Shown piece by piece: positions 8,811 through 17,901 of a stretch of DNA of 64,000 nucleotides. Below the pieces are notes generated by a model. That model was not told the origin of the DNA. It saw nothing but the letters and a program-made list of their open reading frames with translations, and ran no database searches. The DNA lies in contig JACONN010000002.1 in NCBI GenBank assembly GCA_014323675.1, positions 2,090,001 through 2,154,000 on the forward strand, in the 5' to 3' direction. Origin of the DNA: Hormoscilla sp. GM7CHS1pb (GTDB taxonomy: Bacteria > Cyanobacteriota > Cyanobacteriia > Cyanobacteriales > Desertifilaceae). Every line of letters begins with the position of its first letter. The first letter of the stretch is position 1. A program made the translations under genes and the position numbers.

Positions 8811-8836
8811 GGTGGGCGATGCCCACCCTACTAGAT
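8811..8836. repeat. Palindromic repeat GGTGGGCGATGCCCACCCTA
   Basis: A short inverted repeat AGGTGGGCGATGCCCACCCT lies here. A second copy is at 11226-11245 and a variant at 11269-11285, both flanking the AAA ATPase gene start. The family is dispersed and intergenic. Confidence 0.85.
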
Positions 8837-8865
8837 CACATATAACTATAGCGCGTCTAAATTAT

Positions 8866-8884
8866 CCGATTTTTCCCGAACGGT
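8866..8884 (+). repeat. 19-bp dispersed element, variant copy
   Basis: CCGATTTTTCCCGAACGGT differs by one base from the 19-bp element found at 17175, 20287, 39198 and, reversed, at 45050. It lies just downstream of the DUF4435 gene stop. Confidence 0.75.
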
Positions 8885-8887
8885 AAG

Positions 8888-9787
8888 CTATGTTTCATTT
8901 TGCAAAACCTGAAAAGGCTGATTGTTACTTTCCCATGTTATCATATCTAAGTATAGTCCCGTTTTACGAAAATACCGTTCCTCGTAAGCAAGTCGTAAAT
9001 TCCGTTCCAGACTATGGGGTTCAACATCAGCAGCTTTATTGGAACCAATTGCTTTCCGTAAGCCAAGAGACAGTATTTCTACTAAGTGGTGGCCGCAGCA
9101 GACTTGCCAGCGATCGTGACTGTTGCTTCTTTTGTTCGTTAGTCGTTGTTGCAGGTCCGCATCTTTCAAGGATAACGCTTGGGATTTATTCTTAACTTCT
9201 TGAATTAGTTTTAATTCATCAATTTGCAGAGTTCTATCGTCAACGAACTTGCTGAATGTTATCCCATCAAAAGTCAGATTTAATCCATCACACTGAGAAA
9301 CCAAAAGCAAATAACCAACCGACATTCCTGCTGCAAGTAATGCTGTTCTCACATCCCGATTAAACTTAGCAATTTTCTCCGGGGATCCGAACTCAGCAAT
9401 CACCTTATCGAGGGCGGGCGAGTCGAACAGCATGGTTTCCAAGTCATGACTGTCTGTGCGCAGCAGGTTAAGACTGTTATGTGGTGAAGTTTCCAGGCGA
9501 TTGCGCTGCGCGCACACGGCTACGCCTACGCGATCGAAATCAGCATCAACAATTGCCAAAACTCCCTGAAAGCTTGATTTCTCTAAAATTTCCAGAACGG
9601 CAATAACACGTAGCTTGCTAGAAGGTTTTCCCGAAACACAGACCAATTCACAAGCATGCTTGTCAACAAAGCGCTGGTAGAAAATTTTGTCCGAACTACC
9701 TTCTACCAACAAGAAAGTCCCTGAAAAAGTGCTTCTTAGTAATCTGATTTTGTTCGCATCACGGTCATCCGACAGAAATTCTCTCAC
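8888..9787 (-). CDS. DUF4435 (TOPRIM-like) protein, AriB-like partner of the AAA ATPase
   Basis: This 299-residue protein reads LLVEGSSDKIFYQRF with a conserved Glu at residue 29, and LAIVDADFDRV with a D-x-D-x-D at 81-85. These are the acidic residues of the TOPRIM-like DUF4435 fold. Its GTG start overlaps the stop of the upstream AAA ATPase, so the two are translationally coupled. In PARIS (AriA-AriB) phage defence, a DUF4435 nuclease is released by its ATPase partner when a phage protein is sensed and then cuts tRNA. The size fits AriB. Calling it a PARIS relative is inference; other AAA-DUF4435 pairs exist. A short VAVCAQRN stretch after the D-x-D motif lies where a GC-rich repeat occurs in the DNA. 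Confidence 0.75.
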   Translation of the reverse strand: MREFLSDDRDANKIRLLRSTFSGTFLLVEGSSDKIFYQRFVDKHACELVCVSGKPSSKLRVIAVLEILEKSSFQGVLAIVDADFDRVGVAVCAQRNRLETSPHNSLNLLRTDSHDLETMLFDSPALDKVIAEFGSPEKIAKFNRDVRTALLAAGMSVGYLLLVSQCDGLNLTFDGITFSKFVDDRTLQIDELKLIQEVKNKSQALSLKDADLQQRLTNKRSNSHDRWQVCCGHHLVEILSLGLRKAIGSNKAADVEPHSLERNLRLAYEERYFRKTGLYLDMITWESNNQPFQVLQNET

Positions 9788-11196
9788 TTTTTTGGCCCTT
9801 TCAGTTCAACAGTCAAATCCCAGCGGTCTTGAATAATATCTGGAGAATGAGTCGCCATGAGAATATCTAAATCTGCCAGCTTTGTTATTTCTTGTAAATC
9901 CCTTAAAAACTCAACCTGCCATCCTACGTGAAGAGATAGTTCGGGCTCATCAATCAAAACTAAAGAGTTAGGTTTAACCTTAAATAGTAGTTCATAGAAA
10001 AGAACCAACTCATGTTGTTCGCCCGATGATAAATCAGTTGGCGAAAGTTCTTTGAAAGCGGAGGGTGAGGAGGGATGATAACAGGTTGTGAAAACAAATC
10101 CTTTCTCCTTGCTAAAATTCATCTCTTTATAGGAATAAGCCATTTTTTTGTTAAGTATTCCTCTTAACAACTCAAATCTTTTTTCTATGTCACTAAAAAC
10201 ATTCAATTTTTCCTTCATATCCTCAACATATACTAATAATATATTTCTGGTCGTTTCATCTATAGTTTCAGGCTGGAACTGAAAGTTTGGGTTTTCATCC
10301 TTATTCAATAGACCTACTTCTATCAGGCGACCGCGCGTCTTATCAAGATCATTTAGTTGATGACGGAGTTCTTCATCTGTCCAATTTTTTGATGACTGCT
10401 GTTTTACCACTCTTACCGGAAACGTTCTATCAAGAGATTGAGATATTGTACCATACTCAGTAAACTTGCCTTGCATAAGTTTTGCAATCTCTTGAGAATA
10501 TGCTAACACAGTTGGCAACCTCGAACCTGTTGCATTATAGGATTGGGAAGAATGAATAGGAACAAAATTGACCAGCCGTTGTTGTGATTCTATGAGATGA
10601 ATAGGAACAAAGTTGACCAGTCGTTGTATTTCTATGAGACGAATATCAATCTCACTCTTCAGATTTTTTAGCCACTCAGGTTCCTCTTCTAATCTTGTCA
10701 TCTCTGGGGGCAATAAATCTTCAAAACGATCTAGTACATTTGCTAAAGAAAGAATCTCTCCAGTGGTACTATCCCTCCATTCTCTAGTACCTACTCTGAA
10801 AATCGTAGGTATTATATCGTCCAAAATTTCAACTATGAAATCCTTATCATAAGTACCCATTTGGGGACGAATTTGGGGACGAAAATTAACTGTCTTTGAA
10901 TCTGTCTCTAATTTAAAAGTTATCTTATTTTTATCATCTCGATTTTCTCTGTTATTAGATGTTTTGGCTATCTCAACACTACTGCAATTATCAAATTCAA
11001 CTCGGAACTTGCTAAATGGAATATTCCGAAACACCGAGTATCGGGATTTAAAAAATCCATTTATCATCCTCAGTATTACTGTTTTCCCAAAGCCATTCGG
11101 ACCATGCATGATGGTGACTCGATCGCCCATGTTTAACGGAATCACCTGGTCAAAAATTCCAAATAAGCCGCTGACTGAAATTTGCTGAATTCGCAT
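9784..11196 (-). CDS. AAA (OLD/ABC-type) ATPase, AriA-like
   Basis: From ATG at 11196 (MRIQQISVSGLFGIF) the protein is 470 residues. Walker A GPNGFGKT is at 32-39, the ABC-like signature LSSGEQ near 389-394, Walker B LVLIDEPELSLH near 412-423 and the His switch ATHSPDII near 448-455. The long middle region is an alpha-helical insertion, as in SMC/OLD-like AAA15 proteins. The ORF extends 15 residues further upstream, but that part is encoded by a palindromic repeat (MGIAHL), so the internal start is preferred. A tandem duplication (QRLVNFVPIH twice) interrupts the helical region. It is the likely sensor/scaffold ATPase for the downstream DUF4435 protein. Confidence 0.8.
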   Translation of the reverse strand: MRIQQISVSGLFGIFDQVIPLNMGDRVTIMHGPNGFGKTVILRMINGFFKSRYSVFRNIPFSKFRVEFDNCSSVEIAKTSNNRENRDDKNKITFKLETDSKTVNFRPQIRPQMGTYDKDFIVEILDDIIPTIFRVGTREWRDSTTGEILSLANVLDRFEDLLPPEMTRLEEEPEWLKNLKSEIDIRLIEIQRLVNFVPIHLIESQQRLVNFVPIHSSQSYNATGSRLPTVLAYSQEIAKLMQGKFTEYGTISQSLDRTFPVRVVKQQSSKNWTDEELRHQLNDLDKTRGRLIEVGLLNKDENPNFQFQPETIDETTRNILLVYVEDMKEKLNVFSDIEKRFELLRGILNKKMAYSYKEMNFSKEKGFVFTTCYHPSSPSAFKELSPTDLSSGEQHELVLFYELLFKVKPNSLVLIDEPELSLHVGWQVEFLRDLQEITKLADLDILMATHSPDIIQDRWDLTVELKGPKK

Positions 11197-11225
11197 AATC
11201 TTCGATGTCCATACTGGTTGCGTAA

Positions 11226-11285
11226 GGTGGGCGATGCCCACCCTACTTTATCCTGCGATCGCCTCATGTGGTGGGCGATGCCCGA
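11226..11285. repeat. Two palindromic repeats upstream of the AAA ATPase
   Basis: GGTGGGCGATGCCCACC at 11226-11242 and a decayed copy GTGGGCGATGCCCGAC at 11270-11285 occupy the short gap between leuA and the ATPase gene. They belong to the same family as 8811-8836. Confidence 0.8.
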
Positions 11286-11288
11286 CAG

Positions 11289-12922
11289 TTATACTGCTGC
11301 GATCGCCTCAACCGCTTGTTCGTATTGAGGATGCAGGCGATCGCCCGTTTGCTGGGCCGTATACAAGCGATTCAGGGCATTGACATAAGCCTGGGCGGAA
11401 GCTACAATAATATCCGTATGGGCAGCATGACCGGAAAACACTTGTTCTTCATGCTGCAATCGGATCGTCACTTCCCCGATCGCATCTATACCCGCCGTCA
11501 CCGACTGCACCGAAAACTCAATCAACTGATTGGGCACATTTACCACGCCGTTAATCGCCTTGTAAATCGCATCTACAGGACCAGTCCCGATCGCCGCATC
11601 TGTAAGTTCGGACCCTGCGGGGGTGCGGACAGTTACAGTTGCCGTCGGACAGGAATGGTCGCCGCAGGAAACCTGCACCAATTCCAAGCGGAACATTTCC
11701 GGGACTTGCTGGATTTCATTATTAACGATCGCCTCCAAATCCCAGTCAGTAATTTCCTTCTTCTTATCCGCCAAATCCTTGAACTTGAGAAACGCATTAT
11801 TAACATCCGTCTCCGAAAGTTCAAATCCCAATTCCCGCAAGCGAGTGCCAAAAGCATTCCGACCCGAATGCTTGCCCAAGATAATCTGATTATCATTCAA
11901 ACCGATCGACTGAGCATCCATAATCTCATAAGTCAGCTTATGCTTGAGCACCCCATCTTGGTGGATACCAGACTCGTGGGCAAAAGCATTCGCCCCCACG
12001 ATCGCCTTATTTGGCTGCACCAGCATGCCAGTCAGGTTAGAAACCAAGCGAGAAGTCTTGTAAATTTCCCGAGTCTTAATCTTCGTCAGGGGTTCAGCAG
12101 ACTCCGCTGGGCGTCCGAAGAAAGGATTATAATAGGAACGCCGCACGTGCAAAGCCATCACCAACTCTTCCAGGGCGGCATTTCCGGCCCGTTCCCCAAT
12201 CCCATTAATCGTGCATTCCAACTGTCGGGCCCCATTTTCCACCGCCGCCAAGAAATTGGCCACCGCCAAGCCCAAATCATTGTGACCGTGGACCGAAATT
12301 ATCGCCCGATCGATATTCGGGACATTTTCTCTTATCCCTCTAATCAAACCCCCAAACTCCTCAGGAGTAGTATAGCCCACAGTATCCGGGATATTCACCG
12401 TCGTGGCCCCAGCCGCGATCGCCCTTTCTAGTACCTCATACAGAAATTCTGGGTCCGAGCGGCCCGCATCTTCCGGAGAGAATTCCACATCCTCCACAAA
12501 GGACTTAGCATATGCTACCATTTCTGAAGTAATTGCCAACACCTCAGCCCTTGACTTTCTCAGCTTATACTGCAAGTGGATGTCAGAGGTAGCAATAAAC
12601 GTATGAATGCGGGGCGAGCCGCAGGTTTTACCGCCTCACCAGCAGCCTTAATATCTTGCTCCGTAGCCCTGGCCAACCCGCAGATCGTCGGGCCATCGGG
12701 AGTCCCCACCTGGGAGGCAATCCTTTGCACCGCAGCAAAATCACCTTTACTGGCATAAGGGAAGCCTGCCTCAATCACATCCACACCCAGTCGTGCCAGT
12801 TGCCGCGCGATCGCCAGCTTCTCATCCACATTCAGAGTGGCCCCGGGACATTGTTCTCCATCCCGGAGGGTCGTATCGAAGATAACGATCCGGTCTTGAT
12901 TTGGTGTAAGTTGATTTTTCAT
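11289..12922 (-). CDS. leuA: 2-isopropylmalate synthase, frameshifted
   Basis: The enzyme condenses acetyl-CoA with 2-oxoisovalerate, the first step of leucine synthesis. From ATG at 12922 the sequence shows the catalytic signature [18 protein letters not shown], then [14 protein letters not shown]. In the second frame come [30 protein letters not shown] with the metal-binding His pair, [14 protein letters not shown] and the C-terminal regulatory domain ([16 protein letters not shown]). Total length about 544 residues is normal. The frames change at the G run 12611-12614; one more base there restores [20 protein letters not shown]. An essential biosynthetic gene broken only at a homopolymer suggests sequence error. 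Confidence 0.92.
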
Positions 12923-12987
12923 TGGATCGCGATAAATTAATATGGTAACTCGATCAGATTTATTGTAACTCCTACGGTAGTGGGTCA

Positions 12988-13110
12988 TAGAGGGTACAAG
13001 TAGTGATTGCCGGAAACCCAGACTGTGGCCCCGGCTGGCCCCGGCGGGGACACGGGACCGCAGTCAAATCACTACGCTGACGCACCGTTCCGGAAAAATC
13101 AGAATGACCA
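12988..13110. repeat. Duplicated intergenic segment, copy A (with extra insertions)
   Basis: The words GAGGGTACAAGTAGTGATT, GAAACCCAG, ACCGCAGTCAAATCACTAC and CAGAATGACCACTACC occur here in the same order as in copy B at 13318-13396. Copy A has two additional blocks: a GC-rich one (13019-13054) and 24 bases containing ACCGTTCCGGAAAAAT (13077-13100). Confidence 0.8.
13084..13100 (-). repeat. Dispersed element TTTTTCCGGAACGGT, inside copy A
   Basis: GATTTTTCCGGAACGGT on the minus strand, lying within a 24-base block that is absent from the otherwise matching segment at 13360-13396. This gives a filled and an empty site 300 bases apart. Confidence 0.75.
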
Positions 13111-13317
13111 CTACCTCCCCGCAAAATCTGTCTCCTACAGGCTAACGCCGCTGGCGCTACAAGAGGCAAAGCCTCAAAGGCAGCATTGGCTCAGCCCCAA
13201 AAGTTTTTGAAATCATCAGTGATTGCCCGGATGAAACCAACCAGACTACTATCCTAAGATATATACAAACAGGAGTAGCGGGTCATACTCAATTATGATA
13301 GACGGTCTGCCGAAGAT

Positions 13318-13396
13318 TGAGGGTACAAGTAGTGATTTTAGCGCCTGAAACCCAGGACCGCAGTCAAATCACTACCAGAATGACCACTACCACTCC
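13318..13396. repeat. Duplicated intergenic segment, copy B (empty site)
   Basis: The shorter version of the segment at 12988-13110. It runs straight from AAATCACTAC into CAGAATGACCACTACC, without the element. It leads directly into the relic MscS gene. Confidence 0.8.
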
Positions 13397-13962
13397 CACA
13401 TTGACTTTGATGGAATATACTACCCTGCTAGGCGCGAATATTATAGTCATTTTAGCCGAACTCAGCCTGGTGCTATTGGTTCTCTATCTGCTTAACTGGA
13501 TCGCCAGCAAGCTGCTGTTACGCTGAAGTCGCAGTTGGTGTGGCTTATGACGAGCAGCTCGATCGCGTCTACAAAATTATTGAGTCGATCGGATTGCAAT
13601 TAAAAGAGAATCACCCAGAGGTGCTCGAACCTACTATAGTGGAGGGACTCGAAGATTTTGGTAATTTTCAGCTGTTAGTCCGCACCATCACCAAGGTAAA
13701 GCCCGGAAAGCACCTCCAGATCCAGCGACAGCTTCGCCAGATGATTAAAGAAGCCTTTGAACGCGAGGGTATTCAAATTCCATTTGGCCAGCGCGTGCGG
13801 CTTTTGAAGGAGAAAAAACGAGCGATCGCTCTTAATTTTAGCGACCTCGGAGTCAGTGGCATCTTCTTGAGGATAAAGACTTGCGGTTTATTAATGTATT
13901 CTGTGCTATTTCTTGAGTACAGCTTGTTTGACTGGTACTTGATTGTTACGCAAGTCCCATAA
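13380..13962 (+). pseudogene. MscS paralogue reduced to its two ends
   Basis: From ATG at 13380 the frame gives a first transmembrane segment (NIIVILAELSLVLLVLYLLNW, IASKLL) like the N-terminus of the intact MscS at 14030. At about 13520 it switches frame into YAEVAVGVAYDEQLDRVYKI, which matches the C-terminal cytoplasmic domain of the same protein, and continues to IQIPFGQRV near 13797. About 380 residues, including the whole pore region, are missing at the junction. The tail after 13800 shows no similarity to the intact gene. The two copies are neighbours in the same orientation, so an old tandem duplication with an internal deletion is the simple reading. Confidence 0.8.
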
Positions 13963-14029
13963 CTCGGAAAAAGAACAAAAATCAAATGTTACAGTATCAT
14001 AACAATTGCATTTAATGGGGTAGACTAGT

Positions 14030-15634
14030 ATGCCAGACTGGAACCTCTTAATTATCAACATCTTAACGAGAACGAGCTTGGCTGAAGTCAGCCTCATCAT
14101 CATTGTTTTGTATCTGATTAACTGGCTCAATAGCAAACTCCTCAAGCAGATGGGCAAGATTTCTCAGCTCAATTTGGGGAACAATGCCAAGAGTCTGCAT
14201 GGGAAAATCAAGAAGACTTCGATCCTCATTGGTTTAGTGCTATGCGTCCTCGTGGTGGGTGCCAATGGCTGGCTGATCTATCAAGGGGAAAATATTCAGG
14301 AATACACCATCGCCTTGATGGGCCGACTGCCAGCTTCATTCTGGGTAAACCTAGGTACTAGAGTCGCCAAAAGCATTATCACAGTGACTTTGGCTGCTGT
14401 CTCTATCCGACCTCTATACAGTTTATTAGACTATGGGAAGGTCCGCGCCCAACAATTGAATGACATTACTGCCAACGATCTCCCCATTGAAATCTGGTTT
14501 TACTTACTGAAAAAACATCTGACTAACTGCATCTGGCTGTTGGCAGTGTTGGGGTGTAGCCAGTTTCTGGGACTGCCCGCAATAGTAGTTCAATATCTGT
14601 CCATTTTTCTGAAAAGCTACGCGATCATTGCTGCCGGGTTGCTCGCAGTCAAGGCCCAGGACCCGATCATCGACAGCTTAGATGCCCTCAGTAATAAATA
14701 CGCCAGTTCTGACAGCCTGCTGCGGTTCTACTCCGATCTCAGACACCTAGTTCCCTTACTAAAACAATGTCTGAAATATGCCATCTATGCTTCAATGGCG
14801 ACCCTGGCGATCGAACAGGTGGAGCCGATCGCTTTTTTAGCAGCCTACGGCCAGATCGCCGTCAAGATCATCGGCATCATTTTCCTGTCCCGCGTCTTCA
14901 TCCAGGTGAATAACCTGGCAGTCTCCGAATTACTCCTCCATAACCAGGTTCTAACTGAAAGACAGAGACAGAAAAGCCGGACCATCATCCCGCTGATCCA
15001 GAGTGCCCTCAAATACCTGATCTACTTTGGTGCTAGCATTGGCATGCTCAAAACAATCAACATCGATCCTACTCCCATCCTTGCCGGTGCTGGCATCATC
15101 GGTCTAGCTGTCGGTTTTGGGGCCCAAAACCTGGTCAACGATCTGGTTTCTGGTTTCTTTATTCTGTTTGACAACTACTATTTAGTGGGTGACGAGGTGG
15201 AAATTGACGATATCGAGGGGGAGGTGGAGGCGATCGACCTGAGAACTACTCGCATTCGCCATGGCGATGGTCAACTCTGCATTCTCCGCAACGGCGAGAT
15301 CAATAACGTCATCAACTACTCCAAAGAGTATGTCTATGCGGTAGTGGAAGTTGGCGTCGCCTATGACTCCAATTTAGATCGTGTCTACCAAGTTATTCAG
15401 GCGATCGGAAAGCAGTTAAAAGAAAAATACTCCGAAGTGTTAGAACCCACCCATGTGGATGGGTTAGAGAGTTTTCGGGAGTATGACCTGTTGATCCGCA
15501 CCATCACCAAGGTCAAACCCGGAACCCACGAAGAGATCCAGCGCATCCTTCGCAAGATGATTAAGGAAACCTTTGACCAAGAGGGGATTGAAATTCCCTT
15601 TGCTCGTACCTCCTACTTTTTTATGATAATGTGA
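14030..15634 (+). CDS. MscS family mechanosensitive ion channel
   Basis: This 534-residue inner-membrane protein has several hydrophobic segments in the N-terminal half and then the MscS pore helix and beta domain: ILAGAGIIGLAVGFGAQNLV (Gly/Ala-packed TM3), NDLVSGFFILFDNYYLVGDE and IDDIEGEVEAIDLRTTRIRH, followed by the C-terminal cytoplasmic domain. It is a long MscS type with extra N-terminal helices. Such channels open on membrane tension to release solutes after hypo-osmotic shock. The C-terminus ARTSYFFMIM looks locally altered, and its DNA is partly repeated just downstream (15645-15670). Confidence 0.88.
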   Translation: MPDWNLLIINILTRTSLAEVSLIIIVLYLINWLNSKLLKQMGKISQLNLGNNAKSLHGKIKKTSILIGLVLCVLVVGANGWLIYQGENIQEYTIALMGRLPASFWVNLGTRVAKSIITVTLAAVSIRPLYSLLDYGKVRAQQLNDITANDLPIEIWFYLLKKHLTNCIWLLAVLGCSQFLGLPAIVVQYLSIFLKSYAIIAAGLLAVKAQDPIIDSLDALSNKYASSDSLLRFYSDLRHLVPLLKQCLKYAIYASMATLAIEQVEPIAFLAAYGQIAVKIIGIIFLSRVFIQVNNLAVSELLLHNQVLTERQRQKSRTIIPLIQSALKYLIYFGASIGMLKTINIDPTPILAGAGIIGLAVGFGAQNLVNDLVSGFFILFDNYYLVGDEVEIDDIEGEVEAIDLRTTRIRHGDGQLCILRNGEINNVINYSKEYVYAVVEVGVAYDSNLDRVYQVIQAIGKQLKEKYSEVLEPTHVDGLESFREYDLLIRTITKVKPGTHEEIQRILRKMIKETFDQEGIEIPFARTSYFFMIM

Positions 15635-15672
15635 GTGATCCTAGATCGTACCTCCTACTTTTTCATGATGAA
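15604..15672 (+). repeat. Direct repeat of the mscS 3-prime end
   Basis: TCGTACCTCCTACTTTTTTA spanning the stop codon region is repeated 41 bases later as TCGTACCTCCTACTTTTTCA. The second copy lies after the stop. This suggests a small local duplication. Confidence 0.8.
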
Positions 15673-15773
15673 GAATAATAGATAGTTAATGGTTGATTGG
15701 CCAATTGTCAGTTGTCAGTTGTTCCTTGTTCTGCCAGCAACTATCAACCATCAACCATCTACTATCAACAATC

Positions 15774-16292
15774 TTAAAATTCAACTTTTTCGATAGTATT
15801 CCGAATGTCGTTCAAATCAATATACCGGTCTGTAGCATTGCGTAACTCTCTGGCAATCATCCCCTCTGTTGACACCACAGTAATGTGAGTGCTCTTAGAT
15901 CGTAATAGTTCAATTGCCCGTTCAAAATCCCCATCCCCGCTGAACAGTATCACTCGGTCATACTGTTCTACCGTGTTAAACATATCGATCACGATTTCGA
16001 TGTCTAAATTAGCCTTTTGAGAGAAGCGACCTGAACTGTCATCATAATACTCTTTGAGGATTTTCGTCCGCACAGTGTAACCCAGGCTAATCAATGCATC
16101 TCGAAATCCTCTTTGGTCTTGAGTATCTTTTATTCCCGTGTACCAAAAGGCATTAACTAAATCTACTGTTGGATCTGATGTGAAATATTGCAGCACCCGC
16201 CTCGGGTCGAAAAACCAGCCATTTTTTTGCTGGGCATAGAACATATTGTTCCCGTCTACAAATATAGAAACACGGTTCTTCAATAATACCAT
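15774..16292 (-). CDS. LabA-like NYN domain protein (DUF88)
   Basis: This 172-residue protein shows the NYN/PIN-like nuclease motifs: FVDGNNMFY at 11-19, LDIEIVIDM at 96-104 and LFSGDGDF at 117-123, with the expected acidic residues all present. LabA of Synechococcus belongs to this family and takes part in circadian output; other members may be RNases. Which role applies here is unknown. It is flanked by gene-free DNA on both sides and so is probably transcribed alone. Confidence 0.85.
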   Translation of the reverse strand: MVLLKNRVSIFVDGNNMFYAQQKNGWFFDPRRVLQYFTSDPTVDLVNAFWYTGIKDTQDQRGFRDALISLGYTVRTKILKEYYDDSSGRFSQKANLDIEIVIDMFNTVEQYDRVILFSGDGDFERAIELLRSKSTHITVVSTEGMIARELRNATDRYIDLNDIRNTIEKVEF

Positions 16293-17046
16293 AGTAGGTT
16301 ACACCTAAACTTTCGATGTTGATAACTTAAACAGAGCAATCAAGTACCCCAACTTGTGGAGGACAAGTTGCGATTGCTAAGTGCGCGATTGCGTCGCACG
16401 GAGCGCAAAATATCCGACAATTTACCTTATGATAGTTGCTTTTCTTACCCGATTTATTGACTCATATATTTAAATTTATACAGCAGCTCATGCAAATATT
16501 CACTGCCTGCTGAAATTATCTGGGATCTAAATTTCGGGCGTCGCACAACTCCACCGATGATAACTCAGCTACGAAAGCTTGTCATCGGTGGCTATCATAG
16601 GTTGCTAATGACATGTGACAAATGACAACTGACAACTATCATCTGTCAAAATGTGCAACGCCAATTTTCGTAACTATTGCTATATACATTACAACGAAGT
16701 TAATATCTGCAACTAAATTTATAGCCGATCCGATGGTAATCAGCAATCGCAGGTAAGGGCAGTCGGCTGCTCTTACCTGGGCTATGCATGTCTATTATGA
16801 CATAAATTTAGGAGTTCTGTGAGAGCGCTGTCGATAATTGCGCTCTTACTGTTGCCGATCGCTGCCGTGGGAGTCAGGGAGGGGTGGCAATTTATTCCAT
16901 TAAGAGAGCAATCTCCCTAGCCACGACGTTAATTGCTTATACTAGGGTGCATCTCACTTTTGTAATCTAGCCCGCGTAGGCGGGCTTTGTTCATGTAGCC
17001 GGACCCTTTAGGGTTCGGGCGGTGAGGCAAATATGCAGTGTACCCC
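16293..17046. other. Gene-free region between labA-like gene and rhodanese
   Basis: I see no convincing gene. The region holds a hairpin CCACCGATGATAAC / GTCATCGGTGG near 16550-16594, a copy of the GTGCAACGCC word near 16652 and a hairpin AGCCCGCGTAGGCGGGCT near 16969-16986. The latter is followed by TTTGTTCATGTAGCCGGACC, a phrase also found near 1633. A promoter for the labA-like gene must lie at its left end, but no clear -35/-10 pair is visible. Confidence 0.6.
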
Positions 17047-17887
17047 TTATACTAGATAAGAACACCAGTCGCTCCAACTACCAGCATAAAGCTTACCGCC
17101 ACTCTTGCCCGCTAGTTCCAAAGATAAGAGGTTCACACAGGCAGTAACGCCCGAACCGCAATATATTATCACTTCCGATTTTTCCGGAACGGTGCCTGAC
17201 GAGATACTTTCCCACCTGCGACTTTGCTCTGTCAAGGGCTGCACAAACCCATGGGAGTCGGTTACCTCTTTCCAGGGGAAATTGACAGCACCGGGGATGT
17301 GACCGGCGATCGGATCGATGGGTTCGCGTAACCCCTGATACCGCTCCGGATCCCGGGAATCCACTAGCATCACATTTGGCAAATCTTTCCTGGTTTTTGA
17401 CGGCATCAATATCCACGACCCACCGAGTTCGCACTTGGGGCACAAAAGTGCCGGTCGGACGCGAGGATACCCGATCGGTAACAGGATATCCAGCTGATTT
17501 CCATCCAGTAAAGCCACCATCGAGTACAGCTACTCGGTCATGTCCCAAGTAACGCAGCAACCACCAGAGACGGGCAGCAAAAGCGAACCGAGAATCATCA
17601 TAGGCCACAACTAGGGTTTCGTCCTTCCAGACCCCGATAGCTTCCAATTTAGAGGCTAATTCAGTTGGGTTCGGCAAGGGATGACGTCCTCCATGAATGG
17701 CTACTGGGCCAGATAGATCTTTGTTTAAGTCCAGATAGTAGGCACCGGGAATATGACCAGTCTCATAGTGCTTTTGTCCCTCCGAAGGGTCTGCTAGGGA
17801 AAAACGACAATCTACAATTACTACCTGCGGATCTTCCAGATGTTCCTTTAGCCAGGTAGCTTCAACAATTTCATCAGTCTTATTCAT
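17047..17887 (-). CDS. Sulfurtransferase with two rhodanese domains, frameshifted
   Basis: From ATG at 17887 (MNKTDEIVEATWLKEHL) comes an inactive first rhodanese domain (VVIVDCRF, HIPGAYYLDLNKDLSG, GRHPLP, AYDDSRFAFAARLWWLLRYL). In a second frame follows the catalytic domain (MLVDSRDPERYQG, PIAGHIPGAVNFPWKE) with active-site loop CGSGVTACVN. The enzyme transfers sulfane sulfur to cyanide or thiols. The frame changes at the T run 17394-17398; one base fewer restores DAVKTRKDLPNVML. Just before the active site the residues SGTVPEKSE are encoded by a copy of the 19-bp dispersed element, apparently an in-frame insertion. Confidence 0.88.
17175..17193 (+). repeat. 19-bp dispersed element inside the rhodanese gene
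   Basis: CCGATTTTTCCGGAACGGT, a perfect copy. On the gene strand it is read as GTVPEKS in frame, a few residues before the catalytic CGSGVT loop. Confidence 0.9.
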
Positions 17888-17901
17888 TTAGTCTAATAAA
17901 G

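Noticed and set aside
11268..12431. Long plus-strand open frame of 387 codons
   Set aside because: It is the antisense of leuA, whose motifs are unmistakable; no ribosome site or family resemblance on the plus strand.
16293..17046. Possible RNA gene in the long spacer
   Set aside because: The hairpins belong to dispersed repeat families, and no tRNA, tmRNA or 6S-like pattern could be traced by eye.
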